Shown one piece after another: positions 33,015 through 45,415 of a stretch of DNA of 64,000 bases. The stretch is from the NCBI GenBank assembly GCA_964006375.1, contig OZ023264.1:17308225-17372224 (forward strand). Reading direction: 5' to 3'. Below the pieces are notes generated by a model. It worked only from the letters and a program-made list of their open reading frames with translations, did no database searches and had not been told where the DNA came from. The position numbers and the translations under genes are program-made. The stretch comes from Tillus elongatus. Its lineage: Eukaryota; Arthropoda; Insecta; Coleoptera; Cleridae. The stretch's first letter is position 1. The number at the start of each line of letters is the position of its first letter.

Positions 33015-33590
33015 TCCCAAAGACATGCGTCGAAACCACTTCGCGGTTAAAGTCCAATGCCTGGCAGACAGAGTAGTTAACTGCCACGCGTATATTGATT
33101 CATACAACAGGTATAAACCATACATTAAAGGTAACTAAACTAAATATATACCAGGCATAATACATACTACCCGAACCAACAATCGTGAAATCTGGGCCGC
33201 AGTTATAGAGATGACAGACGGCATGAAATTAAAAATTTGCCAAGTGATTGTTATTTTACTGGGGGATTCAATCAATTATTAAAATACACTATATTTGTAG
33301 CTTTATTATCGGCCCCAAATATAGTTTTAGCGCAGCATAGATATATTATGCTGTCGCATCATATAGCAGAAATTTAAACAAAATCAAGCCAGGTCTCTAC
33401 AAAAATGATTCTAAGAGAGTTTCTTTTATCTTTAAATTTAAATATAAGATATCATATAAGACCGAAACAGTCATGGAATGTGTTCCAATGGTAATTCTAT
33501 TAATTCTGTAATTAATTGTTACGTATAATTTGAATATAATATCCCAAGTATCAAGCCGATCTGAATCATCACGCAAACAAAACGTTAGTT
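33015..33590. other. Stretch without recognisable gene
   Basis: No repeat match seen. Short frames only. Confidence 0.35.
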
Positions 33591-33596
33591 GACGTG

Positions 33597-33668
33597 TGCC
33601 TAGATGGCGCAGGGGGCATCGCGCTTGCCTCTTAAGCAGAAGGTTAATCAATCGAATCCAGCTTGATG
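33597..33668 (+). other. tRNA-like pseudogene or SINE head
   Basis: An A box TGGCGCAGGGGG (33605-33616) and a B-box-like AATCGAATCC (33650-33659) lie at tRNA spacing, with CTTAAG in the anticodon-loop position. The T stem is imperfect and no CCA-like or clean acceptor stem is visible. Confidence 0.4.
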
Positions 33669-33669
33669 A

Positions 33670-34590
33670 ATGTATGTTTTTTCTGTTTTATTTTGACATT
33701 TGGAGAAACAATAGTGCACATATTTCAACGTTTTGAACAAGATCTCGTTTTTTGTTTAAAACGCCTGAATAAATTTGTCACCTTTGAGTCTGAAATTATA
33801 ATTTTGTTATTGTTGATATTGAAAAAACCGGTTTGATTGGGTTGACCAAAACAAAATCATACTGGCGATTAATAAGGAAAAATAATTGCTACGTTTATAA
33901 TTTGTCAGATACTTTACTTTTCTAAATATGAATTAGCTTTCCTTCTGGAAATCTTCTGTATAACTTTAATGAAATTTGTAATACAAGTATAAAGAGACTT
34001 ACACTGTCTACAGATATAGCAACATTTAGTTCTTTAGCTTCATAAAAAATTGAGTTTGGAGCGTTTTTCTCAAAAGGAGTTAGAACGTAAGATTTTTTAA
34101 TATGTTTCTAAATCAATTTCATTTGCAACCAGTACACACATATGTGTAGAGGTTTATCCATATAATCCCAATGCAAAAATATGACGTTTAGCGAAATTAC
34201 ATAATGTATTCATTTAGAGTCACATCTAAAAAATGAATTTACGCATGATGGTAAATATGGCTAAAACTAACGGGCAAGATTACAATGAACTAAAAAGCAT
34301 TCAATAAAGAAAATACATAGATATGTATAAATGTATGGGGCTGAAAGCTGGCCTTTTGATAGCAGAACAGGAAGTTGAAAAGTGGTTACGACGACGAGAC
34401 AATATTACCTTTGGGCTATGATGATTTATATAAAAAATGCAAGTCATTCGGATTCTACAAAAAATTGTATTAAAGATTTAAAAAGATAAGCCAAAGAAAA
34501 CAAACAGATATTACAACACTAAATACAAAGGCTGCTCATTAAAATTCAGGAAATTTCAGTAACCGATTTGGATTGACAAATAATAGTATT
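33670..34590. other. Stretch without recognisable gene
   Basis: AT-rich, no motif seen. Confidence 0.35.
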
Positions 34591-34593
34591 AAG

Positions 34594-35035
<442 letters not shown>

Positions 35036-35295
35036 CACAATAATATATATACCCAAACCTAGTAAACATTAATTGAATTTTAACAAAAAATAAATTCTTA
35101 ATTCACGACCAAAAAGGTTGAGATATCGCCTTGAGTCAAAAAATATGAATGAATGAATAATTAAGTCCCTACATTGAATTTATATTACTTGTATAAAATT
35201 GTTACCTATCACCAAACAGTTGGTCATGGCAATTTTCAAATGGATAAAATATAAAATTATAAATTATTATTAATTCGGTACATATTAAAACATAA

Positions 35296-35510
35296 CAAGT
35301 GCCGTGACAATGGCATTGTGCTTGAGCAAGTTGTATGCCTGCAGCCGCTTTTCAGAATGGCCGCTAAGATGTCGGTCTCGTGCACCACGCAATGTTAGGC
35401 ATGTTAAACATCCCTACCCTGCGTACAAACTTATAAAGACAAAACGTATGTCTGGCGTCGGTGACTGGACATAGTCCCTGAAATAGGCAGACGGTAAAGA
35501 AATAAAATAC
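35296..35510 (+). mobile_element. SINE body fragment, tRNA head missing
   Basis: Shares GGCATTGTGCTTGAGCAAGTTG, ATCCCTACCCTGC and GTCGGTGACTGG..ATAGTC with the two full copies, but starts after the pol III boxes. Probably 5'-truncated. Confidence 0.7.
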
Positions 35511-35607
35511 AATACTATTTTTGTAGGATAAATTTCAGGATTTTTTTAAAACGTATTATCTCCAAAGCAGTACTTGTTTTTTAATAAAGTGACAGAGAAA
35601 TATTAAA

Positions 35608-35800
35608 GTCCGGACACAGCCAGCGCCTTATGGTAGTCAAATTTCATTAAAAGCTTGTACATTTTTATAACTCAATTTTCCATTAACCTAGAAACTTAAA
35701 TTTTGGTACACAAAAGTATATGAAAGCCAACAAATAAACGAAGCTTCACCAAAATACATTTACAATTTTCAGCAATATATTTTTTTTAATTGGTCCAATT
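35608..35800 (-). mobile_element. Helentron-like 3' end fragment
   Basis: The inverted terminus CCGGACACAGCCAGCGCCTTATGG is followed by the AACCTAGAAACTTAAATTTT block also seen at 59240. Confidence 0.5.
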
Positions 35801-35804
35801 GAGC

Positions 35805-36865
35805 TAATGTGTCAGAGTTTAATCAAAATTAATTTGCGTCCGTGTAAAGACATGTTGGGAGTTTAAAAGCCTGATCTTCATAATCAAATATTTTTATAAA
35901 GATTTGCAGGAACACAGTGATTCTGTATAAGATTGGATGACTTCAAAATCCACAACGTGACGAATCGACGCTCCATTCATTCGAGTTTCGACCGCTTAGA
36001 AATCTTACAAGTATTGTCTGTCCCAAGTTCGTCTAAAGGCATAGGTAACAATAGAATTTGTATCTTCCCCACCCTCCGCTCTTCAACCTCCCGCGCCATA
36101 AGCTTGGTATGTAAACAAAAGAGTAGACAACTGACAACACCGCTTTTCTACGGACGAAAAAATATTCCAAGCTCTTTGCAAAACAAAAGCCGAATGTGAT
36201 GCCACCTGCTGAGAAGTAGTTGAAGTTAGTAAAACGTTCGATAGAATAATACAGTTTTGAAGAAAATCGCTAGTTCAAGACCTTCAATAATCTTCAGCAG
36301 CACCTCTCAGAATAATATTTTCTATCTCTGTTGGAGGTACTTCTTCGTCTAGAATATCGCAGCCTTAAAATCGCTCTGCCAGAGAACTAATATTACGCTT
36401 GGTAGTCAACAGTCGAATAAAGAACCTCACCGCCCTTATTTGCTTTTTTGAACACGTGTCTCGCGCGTGTCTCATAAAATACACTGCTTTGATTGGCTGG
36501 TTACATCAAATGATTGTGTAACCCTTTTCTAATGACATTTACAGTATCCCAGTATTCTAACGAGACGTCTTCACTCTTCATTTTTCCTCTTGAACCCTGC
36601 GTCTTAATTTAGCATTCAACAGACATTATTTTTCTGTTTATCCCAAGAATGGATAGGACCCTTATATTGAATCCATCCAACAACAAAAAACAATGTCCTC
36701 GCTCCTTACATACATCACATAGACATTTTGAAAATCTCATCTGTCATCTGTGTTTCATTTTATTTTCAATTTGATAAATTTTTTTGATCAAAACATCATA
36801 TCATAACATAACAACAGATATTTATTTGTAGTTGTCATGATTTCGTACTAATTCAATTTTAATCT
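35805..36865. other. Stretch without a recognised gene
   Basis: One frame (35933-36199, 88 codons) has no domain. A GC-richer part at 36440-36560 contains CACGTGTCTCGCGCGTG. I cannot assign a gene. Confidence 0.4.
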
Positions 36866-36872
36866 GTCTGAA

Positions 36873-37004
36873 AATGCTGTCAAGCAGCGAAACTATAGTC
36901 ACAGAAGCATTGAAGAACATCCTAGAACTTCCAGAATTCGAAGGGCCACTTGCTCCAGTTAGCTCACACGCTGGCTACGTCCTTCACCACTAGAAACCAA
37001 CAGT
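36873..37004 (+). other. Short open frame of unknown identity
   Basis: From ATG to TAG, about 43 codons, beginning MLSSSETIVTEALKN. The composition looks coding-like (few rare codons, balanced third bases) and contrasts with the AT-rich flanks. It lies directly upstream of LINE-like reverse-transcriptase sequence. It could be part of that LINE, a captured exon or chance. No signal peptide or domain is seen. Confidence 0.25.
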
Positions 37005-37039
37005 GAAGCCAGAGAAGTATTCTCCAAGTCTGTATGCAG

Positions 37040-38212
37040 TAACAAATGCCAGCAAGAGTTATTGTGAGGCCTGAAGTTACTCCAATATTATGTCGTCTCT
37101 TCTTGATGTCTTATAAGATGGGGGTATTTCCATCTTCTGGAAACAAGGTCCAGTTAAGGCTGTTCCTGGAAATTCATTAAGTCCGGTGTGTTGAACAATG
37201 GTCCAATTTTTATTCCTTTTATTATCAGTCTAAAGTTATGAAAAATATACTATTACAGAGGTTATAAAATACGTCGAAAAGTCAATCATCCAAAATTTCA
37301 TCTAAACTGATCTACTGTCAATATTCTGACATATATCACTCTTTTTTGGAGTTCTACTTTCAAAAAAATTTTAGAAGGTCATGTAATTTATTATATATTT
37401 CTGAAGCATTCGACAGGATCTGCCTTATGCCTTCCTTTATAAATATTTGTCGTAAAGGCTGCCTTCGAAATTATGCTATTTTTCACAAAAGCGCTCTTTG
37501 GATGTTGGTGTCGGTCATGGTTTTTTAGATAATCTATAAATTTATGCAGTATTCCACGGGGTTTCGTTTTGTCTTCTACACTTTTCTCGTTGCGTATAAA
37601 TCACCTTCTGTCAACAAATAACAACCCAATCCACAACTTCGCTGACGATAGTACTCTTTTCAGTATGTTCTCATCGACTCCCCCAATATCTGCTTCTAAC
37701 CGCTTATAAATGATGACCTGTCCAAAATTATAAGCTGAACCTCTGCAAATCTAGTTATGTTTGAGCTTCAAAAACACAGAGTTACCTTTTATATAGAAAG
37801 AATGAGCTACGATGCCCAGGCGTTCAGATAGCTTAAAAAATACTGACCAAAAATCAACACACTCTACATCATATAAAACTGTTGCGGGACATCTAGTAAA
37901 TTATGTAGTTGTAATCTTTTCTTATTGTGCGAATAAACATTATTATTATTGTTATTATTATCTTTGCTGGAATTCACCTCTTTTCAAAATTGCAAAGGTA
38001 GCAGTAGAGAACCTTTGGTTTCCGTTTCAGATAAAAACCTTGTTTTAATCAGAGCAGCTCCTTATGTTCTATAAAGCACGGATACGCCCATTGGAATATT
38101 GTTCTTATATCTGAGCTGCTGCTCTAAAGACAACGTTGTCCCTCATAGATTCTCTCCAGAAACGAGCTGCTCGCCTTATAAGTGATTCATCTATCATAGG
38201 GACTTGGATATA

Positions 38213-38298
<86 letters not shown>

Positions 38299-38365
38299 CA
38301 CAAGAAATGGTTGTGAATGCAGTGTCTTTGTCGCTACTATCATCTGCATTGCTTTTCAAAAACTG
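37040..38365 (+). pseudogene. LINE reverse-transcriptase relic (Jockey/CR1-like)
   Basis: Read across several frameshifts the plus strand gives, in order: PEVTPILCRLFLMSYK (about 37068), like the block before RT motif 1; SEAFDRI (37401-37417), motif A with its Asp at 37412; INHLLSTNNNPIHNFADDST (about 37590-37655), with the FADD catalytic pair at 37641-37649; FYKARIRPLEYCS and LIDSLQKRAARLI (about 38055-38190), the thumb/connection. A (TA)n array (38214-38295) splits it, and a short [15 protein letters not shown] piece follows (about 38320-38365) before the hexamer array. The palm Asp residues are present, but at least four frame changes make it dead. Confidence 0.7.
38214..38295. repeat. (TA)n within LINE relic
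   Basis: About 82 bp of TA interrupting the LINE C-terminal region. Confidence 0.95.
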
Positions 38366-38370
38366 CTTTG

Positions 38371-40032
38371 TTTACGTTTAAGTTTACGTTTACGTTTACG
38401 TTTACGTTTACGTTTACGTTTACGTTTACGTTTACGTTTACGTTTACGTTTACGTTTACGTTTACGTTTACGTTTACGTTTACGTTTACGTTTACGTTTA
38501 CGTTTACGTTTACGTTTACGTTTACGTTTACGTTTACGTTTACGTTTACGTTTACGTTTACGTCTACGTTTACGTCTACGTTTACGTCTACGTTTGCGTT
38601 TACGTTTGCGTTTGCGTTTGCGTTTGCGTTTGCGTTTGCGTTTGCGTTTGCGTTTGCGTTTGCGTTTGCGTTTGCGTTTGCGTTTGCGTTTGCGTTTGCG
38701 TTTGCGTTTGCGTTTGCGTTTGCGTTTGCGTTTGCGTTTGCGTTTGCGTTTGCGTTTGCGTTTGCGTTTGCGTTTGCGTTTGCGTTTGCGTTTGCGTTTG
38801 CGTTTGCGTTTGCGTTTGCGTTTGCGTTTGCGTTTGCGTTTGCGTTTGCGTTTGCGTTTGCGTTTGCGTTTGCGTTTGCGTTTGCGTTTGCGTTTGCGTT
38901 TGCGTTTGCGTTTGCGTTTGCGTTTGCGTTTGCGTTTGCGTTTGCGTTTGCGTTTGCGTTTGCGTTTGCGTTTGCGTTTGCGTTTGCGTTTGCGTTTGCG
39001 TTTGCGTTTGCGTTTGCGTTTGCGTTTGCGTTTGCGTTTGCGTTTGCGTTTGCGTTTGCGTTTGCGTTTGCGTTTGCGTTTGCGTTTGCGTTTGCGTTTG
39101 CGTTTGCGTTTGCGTTTGCGTTTGCGTTTGCGTTTGCGTTTACGTTTACGTTTACGTTTACGTTTACGTTTACGTTTACGTTTACGTTTACGTTTACGTT
39201 TACGTTTACGTTTACGTTTACGTTTACGTTTACGTTTACGTTTACGTTTACGTTTACGTTTACGTTTACGTTTACGTTTACGTTTACGTTTACGTTTACG
39301 TTTACGTTTACGTTTACGTTTACGTTTACGTTTACGTTTACGTTTACGTTTACGTTTACGTTTACGTTTACGTTTACGTTTACGTTTACGTTTACGTTTA
39401 CGTTTACGTTTACGTTTACGTTTACGTTTACGTTTACGTTTACGTTTACGTTTACGTTTACGTTTACGTTTACGTTTACGTTTACGTTTACGTTTACGTT
39501 TACGTTTACGTTTACGTTTACGTTTACGTTTACGTTTACGTTTACGTTTACGTTTACGTTTACGTTTACGTTTACGTTTACGTTTACGTTTACGTTTACG
39601 TTTACGTTTACGTTTACGTTTACGTTTACGTTTACGTTTACGTTTACGTTTACGTTTACGTTTACGTTTACGTTTACGTTTACGTTTACGTTTACGTTTA
39701 CGTTTACGTTTACGTTTACGTTTACGTTTACGTTTACGTTTACGTTTACGTTTACGTTTACGTTTACGTTTACGTTTACGTTTACGTTTACGTTTACGTT
39801 TACGTTTACGTTTACGTTTACGTTTACGTTTACGTTTACGTTTACGTTTACGTTTACGTTTACGTTTACGTTTACGTTTACGTTTACGTTTACGTTTACG
39901 TTTACGTTTACGTTTACGTTTACGTTTACGTTTACGTTTACGTTTACGTTTACGTTTACGTTTACGTTTACGTTTACGTTTACGTTTACGTTTACGTTTA
40001 CGTTTACGTTTACGTTTACGTTTACGTTTACG
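38371..40032 (+). repeat. Hexanucleotide satellite (TTTACG/TTTGCG), 277 units
   Basis: 1662 bp of strict 6-bp periodicity with no indel. Block 1, 38383-38562: 30 units of TTTACG (one TTTAAG unit just before). Transition, 38563-38604: TCTACG three times, mixed with TTTACG and TTTGCG. Block 2, 38605-39138: 89 units of TTTGCG. Block 3, 39139-40032: 149 units of TTTACG. Each unit contains a CpG. Five of six frames are open, which produces spurious Phe-Thr, Leu-Arg and Asn-Val polypeptides of 487-621 residues. It is not one of the canonical arthropod telomere repeats (TTAGG, TCAGG). The array lies directly after a LINE C-terminal remnant. Confidence 0.98.
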
Positions 40033-40034
40033 TT

Positions 40035-41188
40035 TCTCCGGTTCAAATATTTGTTAGCAAAAAAACTGCTTTCTCTACTCAAGTCATCGCGGTCCCTCTC
40101 TCAGTTTCTTGTTATATTTACTATCATCCTTTATAATACTCAAAAAGCACCTGATAATTCCAATTTAGTCATTGCTTTGTAGTCACTTTTGCAGTTTTAT
40201 CCTTACGTATCTTCATTACTTTTATTTTTGACATATTGGCTTTTAGGCTATTAGTTTTTTACAGACCACGTAGCACACTGGGCGTTCTTTTGTAATTATT
40301 ATTCAATTTTATGTTATTAAAAAATAATTTGAATTGTATAACATGTCTAAATCACCGCATATATCAACCAGCCGTGCATGTATCAGGCGAATCCAGCTAT
40401 TTTTACATTAAATAATAATAAGAGTTGCTGTAAAATATAAAACTTTCTAATTTAATTTTAATTCATGAATTTACTTAAGTAGCAGGTTTGCAGATAATAT
40501 GATGTATGATAAATGATACCAAAGTTTTATTCTTCGCTAAATTAGTAACAGTTATTTTTAATAATCGATAATTCAACAACCGGGCCCGTAACTTATGAAT
40601 GTTTCCCAAGGTCATCACTAGGTATCTCCTCTTGAATACTAGTAAATAATAATTAAGGAGTGACACGGGCAATACCGGTATTCACTCTTCGCCCGTTGTA
40701 TCGGATAATTATAGCTCACTGATTGGAAATACACAACACAAGAGAGACTTTTGCTTCATTAGATTACACCGGCATTAGTTACAGTAATTCCCATGAAAAT
40801 TAAATACGGCAACGTGTTTCCCTAATTAATCTAATAATATTGATAACAAGCGCCACAATATTATTATTATATTATATCAACAATGATGAATGATGGGACT
40901 TATCGCGCCTCAATGATTTTCGTGACTGCAATTTTCCACTTTGAGAGACGTGTGTAGTTTTCTCAACGAGCTGTGAGATTTCCGTGAGACAGAAGCACAA
41001 GCTCAAATTCTAACTTAGATTAATGTAAATCTGATAAATTAGGTGAACAAGAGACATTGTTATCTGAGGTAAAGATGAGAATTTTAATCGTGATGCGGAA
41101 ACAGGAATAAAGGAAGTTGTTCTATTATCTTGAATAGTAGTTTTAGTTAGTCGGTACTTTCCGTGATATTACAGGAAAAAGATCAACT
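40035..41188. other. Stretch without recognisable gene
   Basis: AT-rich, short frames only. Confidence 0.4.
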
Positions 41189-41190
41189 GG

Positions 41191-41325
41191 ATTTTAGTGA
41201 ATTTTCAACAAGAAAATTCACTAATAGAGAGGTAGCTATGGTGAGACTTTCGGAAAAAAATTTCAGATGAACGCGAATTCGGGCCTCTGGAACCCATTTC
41301 CATCCTCAGATAAAATGTTTATATA
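41191..41325 (+). mobile_element. Helentron-like 5' end, cut by DD41D element
   Basis: The 5' end TTTTAGTGAATTTTC and downstream blocks to GATAAAATGTTTATATA, exactly where the (TA)n core normally begins. The DD41D terminus GGGTGGCGC follows. Confidence 0.7.
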
Positions 41326-41626
41326 GGGTGGCGCATTGAAAACGAAATAGACCGATTTGCGTCCAGAGAATATATTTTTTAAGAAACACAGAAACACGTC
41401 AATTTTAATATTGAGGGGGACATGTTTTGACATAAAACTCAACTTTGTCACATCAACCCCCTTAAGGGTGATGATAACAACCCTTATATTTTAAATAGGG
41501 AACATGGGTCGAGTGTTACATCATTTGAAAGCTCTTTCTTTTCTGAATTCAGCACACTAACTTTTTGGAACTATTGTCAACTCGTTTAAAAATTATTCAC
41601 AGTTGAAGATGCAAAAACGCATTTCA

Positions 41627-41715
41627 CTCATTCCGATAAGAAATATGCTGATAGTCAATGTGTGTTGGTTTGTAAACAAAAAATTGACTATCAGAATATT
41701 TCTTATCGGAATGAG
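41627..41715. repeat. Sub-terminal hairpin of DD41D element
   Basis: Near-perfect 35-bp arms: CTCATTCCGATAAGAAATAT against ATATTTCTTATCGGAATGAG, continuing into GATAGTCAAT / ATTGACTATC. Repeated in the sister copy at 53747-53836. Confidence 0.85.
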
Positions 41716-41788
41716 AGAAATGCGGTTTATTATTTCAGTTTATTGGTCGGTTTGATCCCTGATAGTACTACCGAAAATTAATTTCACA

Positions 41789-42102
41789 ATGGTGTATTCT
41801 GTAGAAGAAGGAGTTGAAATAATAACTCTTTTTTCAAAAACGATGACTGCAAACTTGTTTAATGAACGACATCCGAACAGACATGTTAACAGAAAATACA
41901 TTTTGGAGTTTCGACAAAGTGGTTCAGTAGCCAACAAAAAACGGGATCGTGAACGTAAATTCCGGTTAGAAATGAGACTACTGAGATTGAAGTTTTAGGA
42001 CAAATTGCTGCAGACCCAACTTTGAGCACGAGAAAATTGGCCACTGTTTCAAACATCAACAGAATAACTATTCAGCGAATATTGAAGCATCATAAATTTA
42101 CT
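41789..42102 (+). pseudogene. DD41D transposase N-terminal fragment
   Basis: The ATG at 41789 starts a 70-codon frame with the helix-turn-helix block VYSVEEGVEIITLF and ANLFNERHPNRHV, as in the copy at 53910 (DUF4817-like). Relative to that copy it lacks several codons after FSKT (DDCANRT) and part of ILELVTK. After a stop at 41998, other frames continue with TVSNI-like and IQRI-like pieces to about 42102. No catalytic residue remains. Confidence 0.7.
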
Positions 42103-42104
42103 TC

Positions 42105-42652
<548 letters not shown>

Positions 42653-42653
42653 A

Positions 42654-43449
42654 GGCCTTCATTAATTCCCGAACCCCACGTGACCGGATTCTGTCTCTCT
42701 CTTAGTGGAATATGATTTTATGAGTTCGCAGTCAAAAAGTGACCGAAAAAATCACTAGACTAAGGACCCTAAAGTTACTAAATCAATTGACAATTGACAG
42801 TTCAGTACATTGGTGCTCAATTCCCTTTTGACCTTATTTCGTATGTATATTGTGCATTTTCCAAGTTCGACCAGTGTTTACCTTCTTCAAATAATTTTCT
42901 ATCTGATGGAAAATAAAAAAGAAACAGTTTTTATCAAAACTTAGCATTTTCATTGCGTTTTTACGTACGTTAAAAGTGTAGGTATGTTAAGGTTATGTTG
43001 TTGACGATATGCGACATCGCATGGAACGAAGCCCTACCAAATCTGTTCGTCGGTAATCTGCCCAAACAGGTACAAATTTACATGTTACACAATACACATT
43101 CCTAAAACCGTAAATTAGACGTTTAAATAATCGGACCTCAATTTGTTTACGTACATTACAAAATTCTGATATCTATACAAAAAAAAATTAATATTTTATT
43201 ATGTTTTTAATTTATTTTTTCAACAATCAATAACAGTAAACCATACATGAACAGACTTGCTGTTAAAAATACTAAATAATAAATACATTTAAGACATTTA
43301 CTATTTCAACTTATTATAATTTTTATATTTTTTATAAAACCCCAAACAAAACATGTGCGACAACGCTGGCATCTTAGGGATTTCAATAATTCAGGTTGTA
43401 CACCCGTAACTTAAACGGTCACGTGGGGTTCGGGAATTAATGAAAGCCC
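42654..43449. mobile_element. Non-autonomous DNA element with ~33 bp inverted repeats
   Basis: The left end has TTCATTAATTCCCGAACCCC followed by ACGTGACCG. The right end has CGGTCACGTGGGGTTCGGGA followed by ATTAATGAA, its exact inverse. About 0.8 kb, no coding capacity. The left flank is the TA/CA microsatellite. Confidence 0.75.
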
Positions 43450-43751
43450 TCTATTTATAGTGCATAGTTTCTTAAATTTTTTTTTGTTCAAGGTATTTCA
43501 AATTTCATTTCTTATAAACAAAATATTTGTTTCATTTCTCTTTGTACTATCAAAATACACAATGTTTTTCTGTTTTAAGTGCTCTATCTGGATTTCATTG
43601 TGGACTTATGAATCAACTTATATCAGTCCTAGAAATTGGGCTTTATTTAAGGTATTTATATTTATATGAATTTTATCTATCTTGAGCATAATCTTTTTCT
43701 CTAGTAACCATTTTACCTTAAATAACTGCTTTAGGTTTATATTAAGCATAG

Positions 43752-43752
<1 letters not shown>

Positions 43753-43834
<82 letters not shown>
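43753..43834. repeat. (TA)n microsatellite
   Basis: About 82 bp, no Helentron-like end beside it. Confidence 0.95.
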
Positions 43835-43835
<1 letters not shown>

Positions 43836-43838
<3 letters not shown>

Positions 43839-44242
43839 ATTGATTTATATAATATAAGGTGTGCTTATTACTGCCCCGCGTTTATGGGCGTCAATTGTAA
43901 TGGTTTATAATTTGTGTACTTATTTTTTAATTGTCAATTAGTAAGATTTATATACGTACTTTTTATAGGTATAATATGTGTATTATTATTTATATGTATA
44001 GTTGTTATGTTTATTGTATAATTATATTATATTTATTTTGTGTAACCTATTAGGTGTATTTGTAGATTTTTAGTTTCCTATATTTGTATACTGGTATTGT
44101 AATCGATATTATGATTTATACTTATGAATCCCAGATTATATATGTTTATAGTTGGACGTCCTTAAATTTATTCATTTACTAATTACAGGGTTCCATATTA
44201 TTTATATTAATTTGTAACTCAAATTCTGACACTTTTAGAACA

Positions 44243-44245
<3 letters not shown>
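43836..44245. other. AT-rich stretch without recognisable gene
   Basis: Very low complexity, dense stops. Confidence 0.4.

Positions 44246-44320
<75 letters not shown>
44246..44320. repeat. (TA)n microsatellite
   Basis: About 75 bp. Confidence 0.95.
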
Positions 44321-44321
<1 letters not shown>

Positions 44322-45170
44322 CCAATATTAAAAAGATTTATATTTATATTAAATTGAAGAAATTTACCTTTTTTTCTTCTTACTTGTATCCTCGGCTTTA
44401 TGTAGGCTCTATTCTTCAGGGATTTAGTAATATCAAGCGAAAATTCTTACCTTTAAACCTTTTACCTAAATTTTCTGAAAAGTTTTATTAAAATTATGTA
44501 CCCTGATATGATATGGAACCACAAAATATTTCAAGTTAATAACTTAATTTCTACTAATAAGTGTTTTCTACTTAAACAAATTATAAAACAATATAAACAA
44601 TTTTATCTAGGATTTAACATTGATTAGTTTCTTATTGGATCCTCTCATTTATATTGGCTATTCAATTTTATTTATTACTTAAAAAAAAAATTGTTTGCAG
44701 TTCGAACCGATTTTAATTATTATTTCTATAATTTTCTGCAAAACTATTATTCTGTTTCTATGGCAACGGGTTATGTTGTTAACAGGGCTGATGTTTGAAT
44801 TATTACGATATTCTCGAGAGGATATCGTAGCGACATCTATTGATATTATTTTGAATCTCTTAATTTAACGGGCTAAATTCTTTTTCTTCTAGAGGTTTGA
44901 CTTAAATGACATTTAAATCGTCGTAAAATTCTTATTGACCATTGTGTTACTTGTTTAAGTAGTTTCTGTTTGAAGTTGTAGCAATTAGATTTATTTTCAA
45001 TATTATAAATACCTTGGCGTCAGTAACGGCTTCTGTTGTTACGTACTGTTTACACTCAATTATTTGCTGGAGAGGTTATTCTTTGCTGTGAACACATGTG
45101 CACCGACGATGCCGACTTCACACTATACTTTTAAAATACTTTGGCAGGACATTTCACAAGTTTTATTATA
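44322..45170. other. Stretch without recognisable gene
   Basis: AT-rich, no motif. Confidence 0.4.
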
Positions 45171-45174
45171 ATTT

Positions 45175-45415
45175 TTGGAGAATAATACAATAGATGTTTT
45201 AAACGTAATTTTCGCCTGCCCTCTTCAAAACGTTCCCTCCATATCGAAGATGCCGGATGTCGTCTCCTTCTTCTCTGCCAATCCGGTTGCATTAATTGCA
45301 AATGTGCAAATGGTTATGTCACCTGATCCAATGAATGCAGTTAATTTACACATTAGTCAAAACAATTACTTCCCTTGGAGTTCATGAATTTTTATAACTA
45401 CTGCTTGAATCAAGG
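45175..45415 (+). other. Unrecognised open frame with donor-like end
   Basis: 70 codons from a TTG-initiated frame (45175-45387), GC-richer than its flanks, with no domain I know. Just after it, TCAAGGTTAGTA (about 45408-45419) resembles a 5' splice donor, and the following 60 bp resembles 42195-42255. It could be an exon or an unrecognised repeat. Confidence 0.25.

Larger units (their letters stand above)
41326..42102 (+). mobile_element. Left half of DD41D element (GGGTGGC family)
   Basis: Left inverted repeat, sub-terminal hairpin and the first third of the transposase, collinear with 53450-54235. Similarity stops at about 42102. The right half is missing. Confidence 0.8.

Noticed and set aside
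33597..33668. Functional tRNA gene
   Set aside because: A and B boxes are present but the acceptor and T stems do not pair cleanly. More likely a SINE head or pseudogene.
35933..36199. 88-codon frame as a host gene
   Set aside because: No domain, no splice signals I trust and no supporting neighbour.
38371..40032. Interstitial telomere repeat
   Set aside because: The unit TTTACG/TTTGCG lacks the G run of TTAGG or TCAGG-type telomeres, and there is no transition to a known telomeric motif.
38317..40182. Very long open frames (Phe-Thr, Leu-Arg and Asn-Val dipeptide repeats, up to 621 codons)
   Set aside because: They exist only because the 6-bp satellite lacks stops in five frames. No start context, domain or non-repeat coding sequence supports a gene.
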